From Niallia sp. XMNu-256 (lineage in GTDB: Bacteria; Bacillota; Bacilli; Bacillales; Cytobacillaceae), in assembly GCF_036670015.1 (NCBI RefSeq), contig NZ_CP137636.1:1838501-1902500 (forward strand): a stretch of 64,000 nucleotides of DNA. Direction: 5' to 3'. The position numbers were made by a program, and so were the translations under genes. Position 1 is the first letter of the stretch, and every line of letters begins with the position of its first letter. Shown here piece after piece: positions 18,816 through 27,942 of this stretch. A model generated the notes under the pieces. That model made no database searches and had not been told where the DNA came from. It saw only the letters and a program-made list of their open reading frames with translations.

Positions 18816-19997
18816 ATGTCAAAGAAAAATCATACAGAAGTCGCTATTATTGGTGGGGGGATTGTCGGTTGTGCGATCGCTTATTATGTTGCAAAATCAG
18901 GGATCGATTGTATGTTAATCGAAAAAAATGATATTGCAAGCGGCACCTCCTCACGCTGTGATGGAAACGTTACAATTGTGGATAAAGACCCTGGGTTTGA
19001 TAGTTTAATGTCTTGGAAAAGTCAGGAATTGATGATTGAATTGAGCCATGAACTGGATTTGCCATTTGAATATCGAGCACTTGGCAGTTTGCTTGTTTGT
19101 GAAAATGATAGAGAAATGGAAGCGGCGAAAGAATGGGTGGACATTCAAAATGCTGCTGGCTTGAAATTCAAATTACTCGATCGAGAGGATCTTCGGCAAG
19201 AATCCCCTTACTTTGCAGATGATATTCCAGGCGGGTTAGAATGTGAAACGGACTCACTTATCAATCCATATCTATTTTGCTACTCGCTAATAGAGAAGGC
19301 AAAGCAGTATGGACTTCAATTGCAAACCCAATCGGAAGTCATAAATATTACTAAGAATGATTATTTTACTATTGAAACGTCAAATGGAACCTTTACGGCA
19401 AAGAAAGTGGTCAATGCGGCTGGCGTTTGGGCACCTTTCATCGGAAAAATGCTTGAACTTGATATCCCAATTATTCCAAGAAAAGGACATATTATGGTCG
19501 GGGCCAGACAAAAGCCGGTCATGATGCGAAACGTCATGGAATTTGGTTACTTGATGAACAAATTTGGCCGAGAGCGAATTGCCGATGAAAGAACGGAGAA
19601 ACACGGTGTCGCTTTAGTGCTTGAGCCGACGGAAAGCCAGAATTTCTTACTCGGAAGCAGCCGCCAATTCGTCGGGTATGATGGAAGAATTGATATCAAT
19701 GTAGTGGAAACCATGGCAAGAAGAGCGATGCGTTTCTATCCGAAATTGAATGATTTCACGATGATCCGTGCGTATACGGGTTTTAGACCATGGACATCCG
19801 ATCATTTGCCAATCGTTTCAGAAGTTGATGAAATTCCTGGGTATTTCATTGCTGCAGGGCATGAAGGGGATGGAATCAGTTTAGCGACCGTTACAGGGAA
19901 ATTAATTGACGAATTGATTCGCGGGGTCTCTGAAACAATTATTCCAACAACCCCATTACGATATGATCGTTTTGCTAAAAAGCCTGTTTTACAATGA
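18816..19997 (+). CDS. DAO-family FAD-dependent amino/imino acid dehydrogenase (HcnC-like / beta subunit)
   Basis: Glycine oxidase/D-amino-acid-oxidase fold: EVAIIGGGIVGCAIAYYVAK near the start, catalytic-domain features VNAAGVWAPFIGKM and a final GYFIAAGHEGDGISLATVTGK. Length 393. AAGGAGGA lies 7 bases before ATG 18816. Together with the three upstream genes it forms a heteromeric membrane-linked or cytosolic dehydrogenase like D-hydroxyproline dehydrogenase or hydrogen cyanide synthase. In Bacillaceae, cyanide production is not established for such operons, and an amino-acid catabolic role is more likely. The stop codon TGA is part of a dispersed repeat starting TGAAACATGGGG. Confidence 0.85.
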   Translation: MSKKNHTEVAIIGGGIVGCAIAYYVAKSGIDCMLIEKNDIASGTSSRCDGNVTIVDKDPGFDSLMSWKSQELMIELSHELDLPFEYRALGSLLVCENDREMEAAKEWVDIQNAAGLKFKLLDREDLRQESPYFADDIPGGLECETDSLINPYLFCYSLIEKAKQYGLQLQTQSEVINITKNDYFTIETSNGTFTAKKVVNAAGVWAPFIGKMLELDIPIIPRKGHIMVGARQKPVMMRNVMEFGYLMNKFGRERIADERTEKHGVALVLEPTESQNFLLGSSRQFVGYDGRIDINVVETMARRAMRFYPKLNDFTMIRAYTGFRPWTSDHLPIVSEVDEIPGYFIAAGHEGDGISLATVTGKLIDELIRGVSETIIPTTPLRYDRFAKKPVLQ

Positions 19998-20162
19998 AAC
20001 ATGGGGACGGTTCTCACGTTTCATTCTTGAATAATGGATGGTAAAGAATTTCTATAAAGTAGACCGCTAAATAAGGGGAAAAAATTTAATTTACCTCTAA
20101 TTGAAAGCAAATATTTAAGATTTGTATTAGAAATGAAGAGCTGGAACCGTCCTAGCGTTTTA
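19995..20162. repeat. inverted-repeat-bounded short element
   Basis: A unit TGAAACATGGGGACGGTTCT + CACGTTTCA at 19995-20022 and an inverted relative (GAGCTGGAACCGTCCTAGCG near 20138) bound 168 bp without genes. The unit recurs at 29.5, 42.0, 43.3, 45.1, 52.2, 54.8 and 63.9 kb. Confidence 0.6.
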
Positions 20163-20206
20163 ATAGTAACCTCTACAAACCAGCATAGAAACTGATCATT
20201 CTATTT

Positions 20207-20243
20207 AGAGCGCAATTCTTCAGCAAGAATTGCGCTCTTTCTT
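20207..20243 (+). terminator. intrinsic terminator
   Basis: AGAGCGCAATTCTT and AAGAATTGCGCTCT pair perfectly around CAGC, followed by a T-rich tail. A similar CAGC-loop hairpin ends the sulfur operon at 58835. Confidence 0.85.
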
Positions 20244-20401
20244 TAGGGAAGGTCCGTTTGACGTATCACAAAATCTTGTTTTACGTATCAGACGAAATTT
20301 AAATAAAGCTTCAGCGAGCACTGCTAGGTATTGTTCGCTGACATGGATTAGCTGCACATAAAACGAACCATAAAACATGGAGTTTAAACAGCATCATATG
20401 A

Positions 20402-20629
20402 CTATATTCTCTTTTTAACATCTTCTCTTATTGATTCAATAATATAATCAGATAAATCCGCTGGTAAGGACGAACCATCTTTAAAAATCCAAGTATTAAT
20501 GATTTCAAGGTCTGCTTTTTTGAAAGTAATGCTGTACTCATTATTTTGATAAGCAAAATTAGTTGTCACATGCTCTTCACCATTAAATTCATCATCAATA
20601 ATCATGTTATTTATTTGATAAGGCTTCAT
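20402..20629 (-). CDS. hypothetical protein, 75 residues
   Basis: Soluble acidic protein without membrane segments or Cys motifs. Alternating short hydrophobic stretches (HVTTNFAYQNNEYSITFKKA) suggest a small beta-sheet protein. A strong ribosome site GAGGAGATC lies just upstream of its ATG, which supports it being real. Not recognised. It lies convergent with the dehydrogenase operon, with the terminator at 20207-20243 between them. Confidence 0.55.
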   Translation of the reverse strand: MKPYQINNMIIDDEFNGEEHVTTNFAYQNNEYSITFKKADLEIINTWIFKDGSSLPADLSDYIIESIREDVKKRI

Positions 20630-20971
20630 GAATGATCTCCTCGTTTAACTTTTTTAATTATAGACTTAGCTTTAATCAGGATGGTTATTCACTAATAAAA
20701 ATCAACCTGCACAGATGATTATAAAAGCAGCTCATCCATTACTTATGTAACGCACGATGGCTTTGAAGTTAAGCAAATAATTACAAAACTTTTTTCGATA
20801 CTTGGTGTATTTGAAACAAGTGGTTTCGAAACTTGGTCATTTCCAACATTCCTCCATATGAAAGTAAGAAAGCTATGTCTCATTATTGATGTAAGTTTAA
20901 GCTTTTTATGTAATAATTAATTTCTAGAAATGGAAAGTTACAATTCATGAGTATGGAAAGTGGGGAACAGA
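20630..20971. other. gene-free intergenic region between divergent genes
   Basis: AT-rich, expected to hold two promoters. No repeat or gene is supported. Confidence 0.35.
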
Positions 20972-21412
20972 ATGGCAACAGGAATACATACAGTAGAAGT
21001 TCCAGTAGATGTACAAGCGGTGTGGGATTATGTCAGTGATCTTGAAAAGTGGGCAACGACAGTACCAGCCTACAAAGAACATAAAATCATAAATGACAAG
21101 GAATCTATTTGGACATTTGAAGGTAGTGTAAAAGGGATTAAAAAAACAATACGAGCGCAAGTAAATATTACGGAATGGAATGAACCTTCGAATATTAAGT
21201 TTGAAATAAAAGGTTTATCCGATAATTTTACCGGGAGCGGTCAGTTTACCGCAGAAGAGGTTAATGGTAAAACAATCATGACTTGTACGGTGGAAGTCCA
21301 TGCTGGCGGATTATCGGGTGCGGTGTTATCACCCATTATTAAATGGGCCGTACCAAAAGTAGCCACTCGTTTTACAGAGTCGATTGCAAATAAAATTGTA
21401 GTTTTCTCATAG
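20972..21412 (+). CDS. SRPBCC/CoxG-like protein
   Basis: The sequence HTVEVPVDVQAVWDYVSDLE followed by WATTVPAYKE and a carboxy-terminal amphipathic helix (LSPIIKWAVPKVATRFTESI) is typical of the CoxG subfamily of START/SRPBCC ligand-binding proteins. CoxG helps recruit or mature carbon-monoxide-dehydrogenase-type enzymes at the membrane, but no molybdenum hydroxylase genes are in the window, so the role is open. Start 20972 follows a GTGGGGA ribosome site; the open frame begins four codons earlier. Length 146. Confidence 0.75.
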   Translation: MATGIHTVEVPVDVQAVWDYVSDLEKWATTVPAYKEHKIINDKESIWTFEGSVKGIKKTIRAQVNITEWNEPSNIKFEIKGLSDNFTGSGQFTAEEVNGKTIMTCTVEVHAGGLSGAVLSPIIKWAVPKVATRFTESIANKIVVFS

Positions 21413-21527
21413 TTTTCAGAAACAGAAACATCGATTCATTTTGAGATCAAATAAGGAATCAAACGCTTGGATTTTAAATTAACAGGTTCGGATATTGGGA
21501 GAAAATAGTAAATAACAGTGGAATTAA

Positions 21528-21560
21528 AGACACAATTCGCATATGAATTCGTGTCTTTCT
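21528..21560 (+). terminator. intrinsic terminator after the CoxG-like gene
   Basis: GACACAATTC-GCATAT-GAATTCGTGTC forms a nearly complete stem followed by TTTCTCTTT. Confidence 0.6.
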
Positions 21561-21709
21561 CTTTGTTGTTATATCAATAAATATTTTACTTTAATCTATA
21601 ATTTAGTACATTAATTAACACATGAATTTACATTACTTTTAAGGTGTTTTTCCCAGCCAACCGAACCCGTATATCCAGGCGTTTTGATTTTCATAACATT
21701 TGTTTTTTA

Positions 21710-22123
21710 TTATTTTAAATAACCTCTTCTAGTTCCGTATCTTCTTCGGTAAACGAATTTTCTTAAATCAACGTCTTTTAAATTTCCGTCATAACACAAG
21801 AAGAGTAAAGATTGCAGCTCTTTATAGTTCTCCATGACAAAAAGAGCAAACTCTTTTCGTTCGCTCTTCATTTTCAATTTCATTTCTTCCTTTGAAAGAA
21901 TGTTGTCAAGCTTGTCTTGGTAATAGCCCTTTGTATCTTCCCATTTATCTTTACGATTCACCAAAATATCCTGACCATACTTAGGTAATTTTTCAATCAC
22001 AAGGTCGATATATCCCTCTGACCACATTAACATTTTATCCTTTTCTGGAAGCTCAAGCACCATTCTTAATAATTCCGTTTCATCCATATCTTTTTCAATT
22101 GCATATTTTCCGACACGATTCAT
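21710..22123 (-). CDS. hypothetical protein, 137 residues
   Basis: Charged, helical, no signal peptide. The last third (EFALFVMENYKELQSLLFLC ... FVYRRR) vaguely recalls the helical carboxy-terminal domain of T4 Rnl1-like RNA ligases, but the ligase lysine motif KxDG is absent, so a ligase call is not justified. A GAGGTGGG ribosome site lies just before the ATG, supporting a real start rather than a fragment. Neighbours give no functional hint. Confidence 0.45.
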   Translation of the reverse strand: MNRVGKYAIEKDMDETELLRMVLELPEKDKMLMWSEGYIDLVIEKLPKYGQDILVNRKDKWEDTKGYYQDKLDNILSKEEMKLKMKSERKEFALFVMENYKELQSLLFLCYDGNLKDVDLRKFVYRRRYGTRRGYLK

Positions 22124-22269
22124 TTTCCCACCTCAAATAGGAACCTTTTGGTCTTAGTTTGCAACAAAATAACCAAATTAAGTGAGGAAGTATTTTCCGG
22201 ACCTCTATCAAATGATTGGATGGAGATGAAGAATATAAAAAGGTTAGCACGTTGATAAATGTTTGAATG

Positions 22270-22302
22270 AAGTTTCTTATCTACTTATGTTGATAAGAAA
22301 CT
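22270..22302. terminator. hairpin downstream of the germinant receptor operon
   Basis: AAGTTTCTTATC and GATAAGAAACTT are perfect inverted arms. The T tract is weak, so a terminator role is only probable. Confidence 0.5.
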
Positions 22303-22322
22303 TCATTGATTAAATAAAGGGG

Positions 22323-23411
22323 TCATTTTAACTTTTTCCTCCTTATGAGTGCAACACATAAGAGGAAAATTGGAATGACTAGCTGAACCGATAAGAAATA
22401 ATAAGGCATTGTTGTACCCATCCCTCGAATCATTTCTCCAAACGAGGGGACTGACCAAACTGAAAATAAAATAATTAAAAAACCAATCGGTAATACAAAG
22501 GGTTTATAACTGGGCAGTGCCAACCATTGGGATGTACCAAGTACAAGCATGTAAAAAAAGGCGGAAAGTTGTACAAATGCACCAAGAACCCAAAAGGCGA
22601 GAACGATTGACTCAATATGCTCAAAAAAAGAACCAATACTGATATATCTTGCTGCCTCAAACACAGGGAAATGGAGGTTAGAAATAATTTTTCCAAATAA
22701 AAATAGATTTCCTAGATTAATAAATACCATCGTTAACACACAGGCAATGACAGAAAACATCCCCCATTTCAACACCTTTTGGCGCTTCGTTAACAACGGA
22801 ATCAGGAATGACATCAAGGAAAATTGACTTAGCCAGGCATGTGGTGCAATAGATCCTTTAAGGGAAGGCATGATCCCATCTTGCAAAATGGGAAAAATGT
22901 TTTTTACATTTAAGTCAGGAATCAGAAAGACATAGATCAGGATATAGAGAGCGAAAACAACCGGCAAAAAGATGAGAGCACACCTTCCAATGGTCTCAAT
23001 GCCCCCGTGAACAGCAATGGCACACGAAAGGGCAATACTACCGGTAACCACAATGATCGGCGTTTTATGTAAGAATGCACTTTCGATAAACTCACCATAT
23101 TCTCTAAAGGCAAGAGCCGTATTGTGTAATAGAAAAAACAGGTAAATGAACGCGACGATTTTGCCAAGGAACCGCCCGAGAATCATCTCACCATATTCAA
23201 TAAGTGTTTTCCCTGGGTATAGCTTAGAGAGCTTTATAATAATCATAACGATCAGAAAGCCACTCAAAGAACCCCATATGGGTGACAACCATAAATCACG
23301 CTTTGCATGTTGGGCGGTGATATATGGTATGTAAAGAATGGCCGTGGCTACAACAGTTGAATACATTATAAGGGCTAGTTCCAAGTAGGAGATTCTACCT
23401 TTTTCAATCAT
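22323..23411 (-). CDS. GerAB/GerKB-type spore germination permease subunit
   Basis: Ten or more hydrophobic segments, 362 residues, with the family opening RISYLELALIMYSTVVATAI. This is the amino-acid-permease-like (APC superfamily) B subunit of a germinant receptor in the spore inner membrane, where it binds nutrient germinants. It belongs with the A, C and small D genes upstream on the minus strand, but a 190-bp repeat element separates it from them. Whether it is still transcribed with them cannot be told from the sequence. A SigG promoter is expected upstream of the A gene. Confidence 0.85.
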   Translation of the reverse strand: MIEKGRISYLELALIMYSTVVATAILYIPYITAQHAKRDLWLSPIWGSLSGFLIVMIIIKLSKLYPGKTLIEYGEMILGRFLGKIVAFIYLFFLLHNTALAFREYGEFIESAFLHKTPIIVVTGSIALSCAIAVHGGIETIGRCALIFLPVVFALYILIYVFLIPDLNVKNIFPILQDGIMPSLKGSIAPHAWLSQFSLMSFLIPLLTKRQKVLKWGMFSVIACVLTMVFINLGNLFLFGKIISNLHFPVFEAARYISIGSFFEHIESIVLAFWVLGAFVQLSAFFYMLVLGTSQWLALPSYKPFVLPIGFLIILFSVWSVPSFGEMIRGMGTTMPYYFLSVQLVIPIFLLCVALIRRKKLK

Positions 23412-23450
23412 GGTTGTTCATTCCTTTTCTAAAACGAGTCTATTTATCAG

Positions 23451-23638
23451 GCTCCACCTCAAGATTCTACGTATAATAAAAGAAGATTGGTGGGGGAATC
23501 AACTGCCCGTAAAGCTCCGATTGGTGAAATAAGATTTATCTTTGGGCTTTAGCCCTAAGATAAATCAATCAGGCTTGGCGTGACTAACCATCAGTAGGGG
23601 GATGAAGGAAAACCCCCACTGATGGAAGTTTCACTTTA
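23451..23638 (+). repeat. 190-bp palindromic repeat, copy 3 (inside the ger operon)
   Basis: The left end has a CTCCACCTCAAGATTCTACG and GGTGGGGG hairpin. The right end has a perfect hairpin CCATCAGT-GGGGG / CCCCCACTGATGG, then AAGTTTCACTTTA. The middle (AAGATTTATCTTTGG ... CCTAAGATAAATC) differs from the other copies. Its right end overlaps the stop codon of the small ger gene. Confidence 0.75.
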
Positions 23639-23854
23639 CCAAAGCGGTTTAAATGAGCTGTAAATGAATTCAATTAATTGCCCAGGTCCCGGCATTTCTG
23701 GAAAAATGATGAGTAAAACAGCAAGAATCCAGTTCACCAGCATCAACGAAAGAAAAGCTGCTTTTACTTTTCTGCTATTTTTCTTTAATTTGGGCCATTG
23801 ATATAAAATGATCAGCATCCAGATAACGGTTACTCCTAATACCCCTCCAATCAT
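23636..23854 (-). CDS. small two-helix Ger operon protein (GerKD-like), probably shortened
   Basis: 72 residues with two membrane helices (GVLGVTVIWMLIILYQW and AAFLSLMLVNWILAVLLIIF) and the conserved end PGPGQLIEFIYSSFKPL. Such D subunits accompany many GerA-type receptors and modulate germination. The gene overlaps the C subunit by one base (TGATG). The stop TAA comes from the last bases of the inserted repeat, so the natural carboxy terminus, usually several residues longer, has been replaced. Confidence 0.75.
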   Translation of the reverse strand: MIGGVLGVTVIWMLIILYQWPKLKKNSRKVKAAFLSLMLVNWILAVLLIIFPEMPGPGQLIEFIYSSFKPLW

Positions 23855-25053
23855 CAGTGTTCAACACCTTTATTTTTTTCACCAGTTGCCAAACCGGTTC
23901 TTTCAACTTTTACCCTCGTATCAAAAGACACATCCACTTCTGGGAAAATTTCATTCCATTCTTCTCTCTTTTGTTTCCATATCTGTGGATATTTTCTTTG
24001 AAATTCATCTGCAAAGCCGAAAACATCAGCCTGTAACTTTTTTTGTACTAATGAGAAGGCTAAGCGTTCTCTTGCTTCAATTTCATTAATCACCTTTTGT
24101 TCGACTTTGTTTATGATCTTTGGATCAAATAAGTCTAGTTTGGTCGTGTTTTGTACAACTTCAAGGTCTGCGTTTGTTTTGATGTTTATTCTCCAATGAT
24201 TATTCTTAATGGAAGGGGTCAACTTTGTTTGGCTTCTTAATAAATTTAAGGAAATGTAGCCTTGTTCGTTTTCAATATTAATGGTAATCACACCTGATTT
24301 AATCTCATTTCTTGGCCAAAGAATCCCTCTTATTTCTTTATCATCTAATTTTCCTACCATTTTTCCTTCTTTTAAAATGGCGGTCCCTTTAATGATTGGT
24401 ACTTCCTTTGACTTTGAATCCATTTGAGATGGGGGTAGGTTTTCAACATAAGGAAGTACGGCTGCATTTGATTCACCCGATAGCATCTCTGATAAATCCT
24501 TCACAGTTACTTTTACCCCTATATCTGTTTGGACGATTTTGCGTAGTTGTTTTGCGGTGTCTCTTTCCAATTCAGGCATCGCCCCCAAAACCTTCTTAGG
24601 CCTTTCTTTCGAAACAAAAACGTTGGCACGTATCCGAGGTTCCGAGTGCCGCATCCAAAAGTCAATGTGTTCACTTATTCCTTCCTTTGCTAACTTTTCA
24701 CCGATGATGAGTACCTCATTTTGCCCCCAAAAAATCTCCCTTGTTAGTACTACCTGGAGTTGTGCCATCGCATCCGCAATGGTTTCTCCTTCAGCTGATC
24801 GAACAAATGACTGTCCGCCGCTAGACCCGCCGCCGGACATTCCGGATTGTCCGCCTTGTGAGCCTTGCGGGATATAGATTTGGGCCGATAATTCGACATT
24901 ATTGTCTTTGCCCTTATCGATTCCCGCTGCCAGAATGAGAGCTAAATCATTTACCTCTGTGCGGTCCCAGCATCCTGTTAGGAAAATGGAGGTCAGGCAA
25001 AGCAGAAGCGTAAAAGTTATCGCCTTTTTAATCAGTCTGATCATATTACTCAC
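23854..25053 (-). CDS. GerAC/GerKC-type germinant receptor lipoprotein
   Basis: 399 residues. Lipoprotein signal (ITFTLLLCLTSIFLTGCWDR) with the hallmark GCWDRxEVNDLALILAAGID of the Ger(x)C family. A Gly/Ser-rich insert (GGQSGMSGGGSSGGQS) follows near residue 70. Carboxy-terminal helices match the family. It is the lipid-anchored C subunit facing the outer side of the spore inner membrane. It overlaps the A gene by 4 bases and the D gene by 1 base. Confidence 0.92.
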   Translation of the reverse strand: MSNMIRLIKKAITFTLLLCLTSIFLTGCWDRTEVNDLALILAAGIDKGKDNNVELSAQIYIPQGSQGGQSGMSGGGSSGGQSFVRSAEGETIADAMAQLQVVLTREIFWGQNEVLIIGEKLAKEGISEHIDFWMRHSEPRIRANVFVSKERPKKVLGAMPELERDTAKQLRKIVQTDIGVKVTVKDLSEMLSGESNAAVLPYVENLPPSQMDSKSKEVPIIKGTAILKEGKMVGKLDDKEIRGILWPRNEIKSGVITINIENEQGYISLNLLRSQTKLTPSIKNNHWRINIKTNADLEVVQNTTKLDLFDPKIINKVEQKVINEIEARERLAFSLVQKKLQADVFGFADEFQRKYPQIWKQKREEWNEIFPEVDVSFDTRVKVERTGLATGEKNKGVEH

Positions 25054-26627
25054 TTTTCTTCTCCACCTTTGCTTGGACCGGGCTTTAAATGACTGGACTG
25101 ACGCCTTAGGTGACCAGCATCCTTTGAAAAAAATTCAGGACGTGTCTCCATGGCCGACCAGGGGGCTCGTATCAGGACATCCTTCAAGTTTTGCATCTTC
25201 AGGGGTGCGATTGGATTGAAATAAGGTACACCAAAGGACTTTAGAGTACACATATGTGCGACAATTGAGGTAATACCGAGCATAACTCCTAATAACCCTA
25301 ACATTCCAGCCAAGATCATAATGGGAAAGCGCAGGATTCGAATGGATATGCCGGTTGCGTATCTTGGCAATAAGAAAGATGCGATACCGGTAATCGCGAC
25401 GACCATAACCATCGGTTGTGAAACCAGTCCTGCTGCCGTCGCTGCTTGTCCAATAACTAGGGCTCCGACAATACTCACAGCAGCACCAACCTGTTTTGGT
25501 AACCTCACACCTGCTTCCCTTAGTGCCTCAAAAGTGACTTCCATGATAAACGCTTCCACCAATGCAGGAAAAGGGATTTGTTCACGGCTTTGAGCGATGG
25601 TTAAGAGCAGGGTGGTTGGAAGCATTTCTTGATGAAACGTTAAGATCGCCACATATGCGGATGGTGCAAGCAAAGCAATAAACAAGAATAGGTATCTCAG
25701 CCAACGAATAAGCGTACTAATGTAAAAATGATTATAGTAATCTTCGGGTGCCTGTAGAAGACTTGCGAACGTACAAGGTGCAATTAAGGTAATCGGTGTG
25801 CCGTCAATCAGGATCACAACACGCCCTTCCAGAAGGGAGGAAGCTGCAACATCCGGCCGTTCCGTTGTTAAAACTTGGGGGAAGGGAGAATACGGATGAT
25901 CGACAATCAATTCCTCAATGTATCCACTTTCTAAAATCCCATCTATTTTGATTCGCTTTATCCTGCTCATCACTTCATCCACTAATTCGTTGTCGGCAAT
26001 GCCTTCAATATAAGCAACCACAACTTGTGTTTCTGTGTAACCGCCAATATCCATTTGTTTCATTTTTAATAACGGATGACGAATTCTCCTCCGTAAAAGG
26101 GAGGTGTTGACTCTTACCGTTTCAATAAAACCTTCTCTTGGTCCGCGTATAACCGGTTCCGCTTCGGGTTCGGCAATACTGCGTTTTTCAAACTTTGATA
26201 GCCCGATCGAAATTCCTTTTGTTTCGTTTTCAATTAGAATGATGGAGTTGCCAATTGAAACTTGTTTAAAAACATCATTAATGGAGGTAAAGTCCTTCAC
26301 ATCGGTAACTGATATTTGATTTTTTATGATTTCAAATGTTACACGTTGTTCTTGGTTTTTCATCTGATTAAGCGACGCAAGCACAAGCTGATCGATCGCT
26401 TCCGTATTTGCAAGTCCATCAATGTAAAGAAGAACCGCTTTCATACTGCTGCCGATATTAAATTCACGAAAAACTACATCAGAGCAATCTTTATAAGCTG
26501 ATTTTAGGATATCTATATTTTTATTTAACTCCGAATGGAGAGGGATCTCTTGTAAGCTATCCAATGATTTATTTAATTGTATATTTGAAAAATAATCTTT
26601 CTTTGTCCGTCTCCCCAACAATTTCAT
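25050..26627 (-). CDS. GerAA/GerKA-type germinant receptor subunit
   Basis: 525 residues: a soluble amino-terminal domain in two parts (about 1-270), then a membrane domain with the family's ERPDVAASSLLEGRVVILID and EVTFEALREAGVRLPKQVG blocks. It forms the ligand-gated ion-channel-like oligomer of the receptor in the spore inner membrane. First gene of the minus-strand operon A-C-D-(repeat)-B. The ribosome site before the ATG is poor (GGGGTACC), as is frequent for sporulation genes. Confidence 0.92.
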   Translation of the reverse strand: MKLLGRRTKKDYFSNIQLNKSLDSLQEIPLHSELNKNIDILKSAYKDCSDVVFREFNIGSSMKAVLLYIDGLANTEAIDQLVLASLNQMKNQEQRVTFEIIKNQISVTDVKDFTSINDVFKQVSIGNSIILIENETKGISIGLSKFEKRSIAEPEAEPVIRGPREGFIETVRVNTSLLRRRIRHPLLKMKQMDIGGYTETQVVVAYIEGIADNELVDEVMSRIKRIKIDGILESGYIEELIVDHPYSPFPQVLTTERPDVAASSLLEGRVVILIDGTPITLIAPCTFASLLQAPEDYYNHFYISTLIRWLRYLFLFIALLAPSAYVAILTFHQEMLPTTLLLTIAQSREQIPFPALVEAFIMEVTFEALREAGVRLPKQVGAAVSIVGALVIGQAATAAGLVSQPMVMVVAITGIASFLLPRYATGISIRILRFPIMILAGMLGLLGVMLGITSIVAHMCTLKSFGVPYFNPIAPLKMQNLKDVLIRAPWSAMETRPEFFSKDAGHLRRQSSHLKPGPSKGGEEK

Positions 26628-26760
26628 TAACTGGTACCCCTTGGTAAATTTTAAGAGTATTCTTTGCCTATTCTGTTAGGATTATGCAAGCTACACGTTT
26701 ATACCTTCAATCCTTATTTCATCCTATCTACATAACGGGGTGTTTTAATTAAGAAAATTA

Positions 26761-26810
26761 AGAGTCAAATCTTTCAACCCTGACAATAACAGGTTGATCG
26801 ATTTGACTCT
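26761..26810. terminator. hairpin between ger operon and C45 gene
   Basis: AGAGTCAAATC and GATTTGACTCT form perfect arms, with an inner CAACCCTG/CAGGTTG pairing. It lies between two minus-strand genes and would end transcription from the C45 gene. Confidence 0.6.
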
Positions 26811-26898
26811 ATCAATAATAGATTATTATTAATACAGAGGAGGAATTCCATAGAAGCTTGTTTTTTGCGTTCTTGATCCTTCCTATGATTCTTACCAT

Positions 26899-27942
26899 TT
26901 ATATGTTTATAAAAGGTAGGGTCGTATCAAGCTCACCTCTGACCTGTTTGATGCTAATCTTTTCTCCACTAAGCCATCGATCAAAATCAAAGATAACCGG
27001 CCGTCTGTCTCCACCAAGGGCAAACCAGGTTTTTCTACTATTCGGGAAATAACCCGCTGTATGCAAGGTTCCCGCCCATGTTCCATACTTTTTTGAGAAT
27101 ACCCCTTTGTCCGTACCGTTCATCAGTTGAAAAGCGGTGTTGGCATCTAGAGAATGATTTTCCTGACGCTTTATTGCTTGATATCTTTGGAGAGAGTCGT
27201 CAATACGGTAACGATTCTCATGAGTTAATATTTCAAAGTGATTGGTACAGATATTGGCCTGGTGGATGATCACTTCTCTTGGAGAGGCTTCGACAACGAT
27301 AGACTTTCCGGTTTGATCAAGCAGCACGTAGCTGAACGAACGACGATGAGGAATTTCTTTCAGAAGTGAAGTGGCTTCCTCAACATTGGCGCATGTTTCT
27401 AAAACCATCCGTCCAATCATATTGCAAATAAACCCGCTATCTGATCTCACACGATTGATGAGGTTATATCCCATCGTTAATCCTTTTTCGTTCATCCCAT
27501 CTGTACGCCCTGTTATTTGCATAGATGGACCCATCGTTGCATAGCCCTGGTCTGTCGGTTGATAGAGAACATATCGACCTTCATAGGAGAGGGGATCCTG
27601 ATCATAGTTTCGCATAAGAAAATCGGTATTTGTGAAAATGGAGCAACCACTTTTCCCATATTCAAGATAATAGCCTCCAAATTGAAGAATGGTGTCGTCC
27701 ATCTTCATATTTAAAGAATCTGACAAACCTATTAACTCATCCCAAATTCCGGGAGCATAGGAAAGAATCATGTTTTTAACTTCTGTTTCATCAATCGAAT
27801 AATTGTATTTTATGGATGGCTTGCTCCAAAACTTTTCTCGATTTGCAAGAAGACGAGAATCTTTTAGTAACCCACCTTGCTTATAGCCAAAGTCATAATG
27901 ATTTCCTCGAAACTGAATGACATCACTATATACATTTATCAT
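26899..27942 (-). CDS. C45-family autoproteolytic acyltransferase/hydrolase, copy 1
   Basis: 347 residues. N-terminal-nucleophile hydrolase of the isopenicillin-N acyltransferase (C45) family: the predicted nucleophile lies in GKSGCSIFT (Cys100), where the precursor would be cleaved, followed by MRNYDQDP, and NEKGLTMGYNLINR further on. Members hydrolyse or transfer acyl groups on amides. ATG 27942 is preferred over TTG 27945 because GGAGG is then 7 bases away. About 87% identical to the protein at 42152-43195; both are on the minus strand and bracket the amine-oxygenase island. A natural substrate cannot be named. Confidence 0.8.
   Translation of the reverse strand: MINVYSDVIQFRGNHYDFGYKQGGLLKDSRLLANREKFWSKPSIKYNYSIDETEVKNMILSYAPGIWDELIGLSDSLNMKMDDTILQFGGYYLEYGKSGCSIFTNTDFLMRNYDQDPLSYEGRYVLYQPTDQGYATMGPSMQITGRTDGMNEKGLTMGYNLINRVRSDSGFICNMIGRMVLETCANVEEATSLLKEIPHRRSFSYVLLDQTGKSIVVEASPREVIIHQANICTNHFEILTHENRYRIDDSLQRYQAIKRQENHSLDANTAFQLMNGTDKGVFSKKYGTWAGTLHTAGYFPNSRKTWFALGGDRRPVIFDFDRWLSGEKISIKQVRGELDTTLPFINI

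Noticed and set aside
16928-19997. Literal hydrogen cyanide synthase (HcnABC)
   Set aside because: The subunit types match, but so do D-hydroxyproline and opine dehydrogenases. The separate BFD gene and the Bacillaceae context make amino-acid oxidation more likely, so no hcn symbols were assigned.
20972-21412. Part of a carbon monoxide dehydrogenase operon
   Set aside because: Only the CoxG-like gene is present; no CoxLMS-type subunits or molybdenum cofactor genes are nearby.
21710-22123. T4-type RNA ligase
   Set aside because: The nucleotidyl-transfer lysine motif is absent and the weak likeness is limited to a helical tail.
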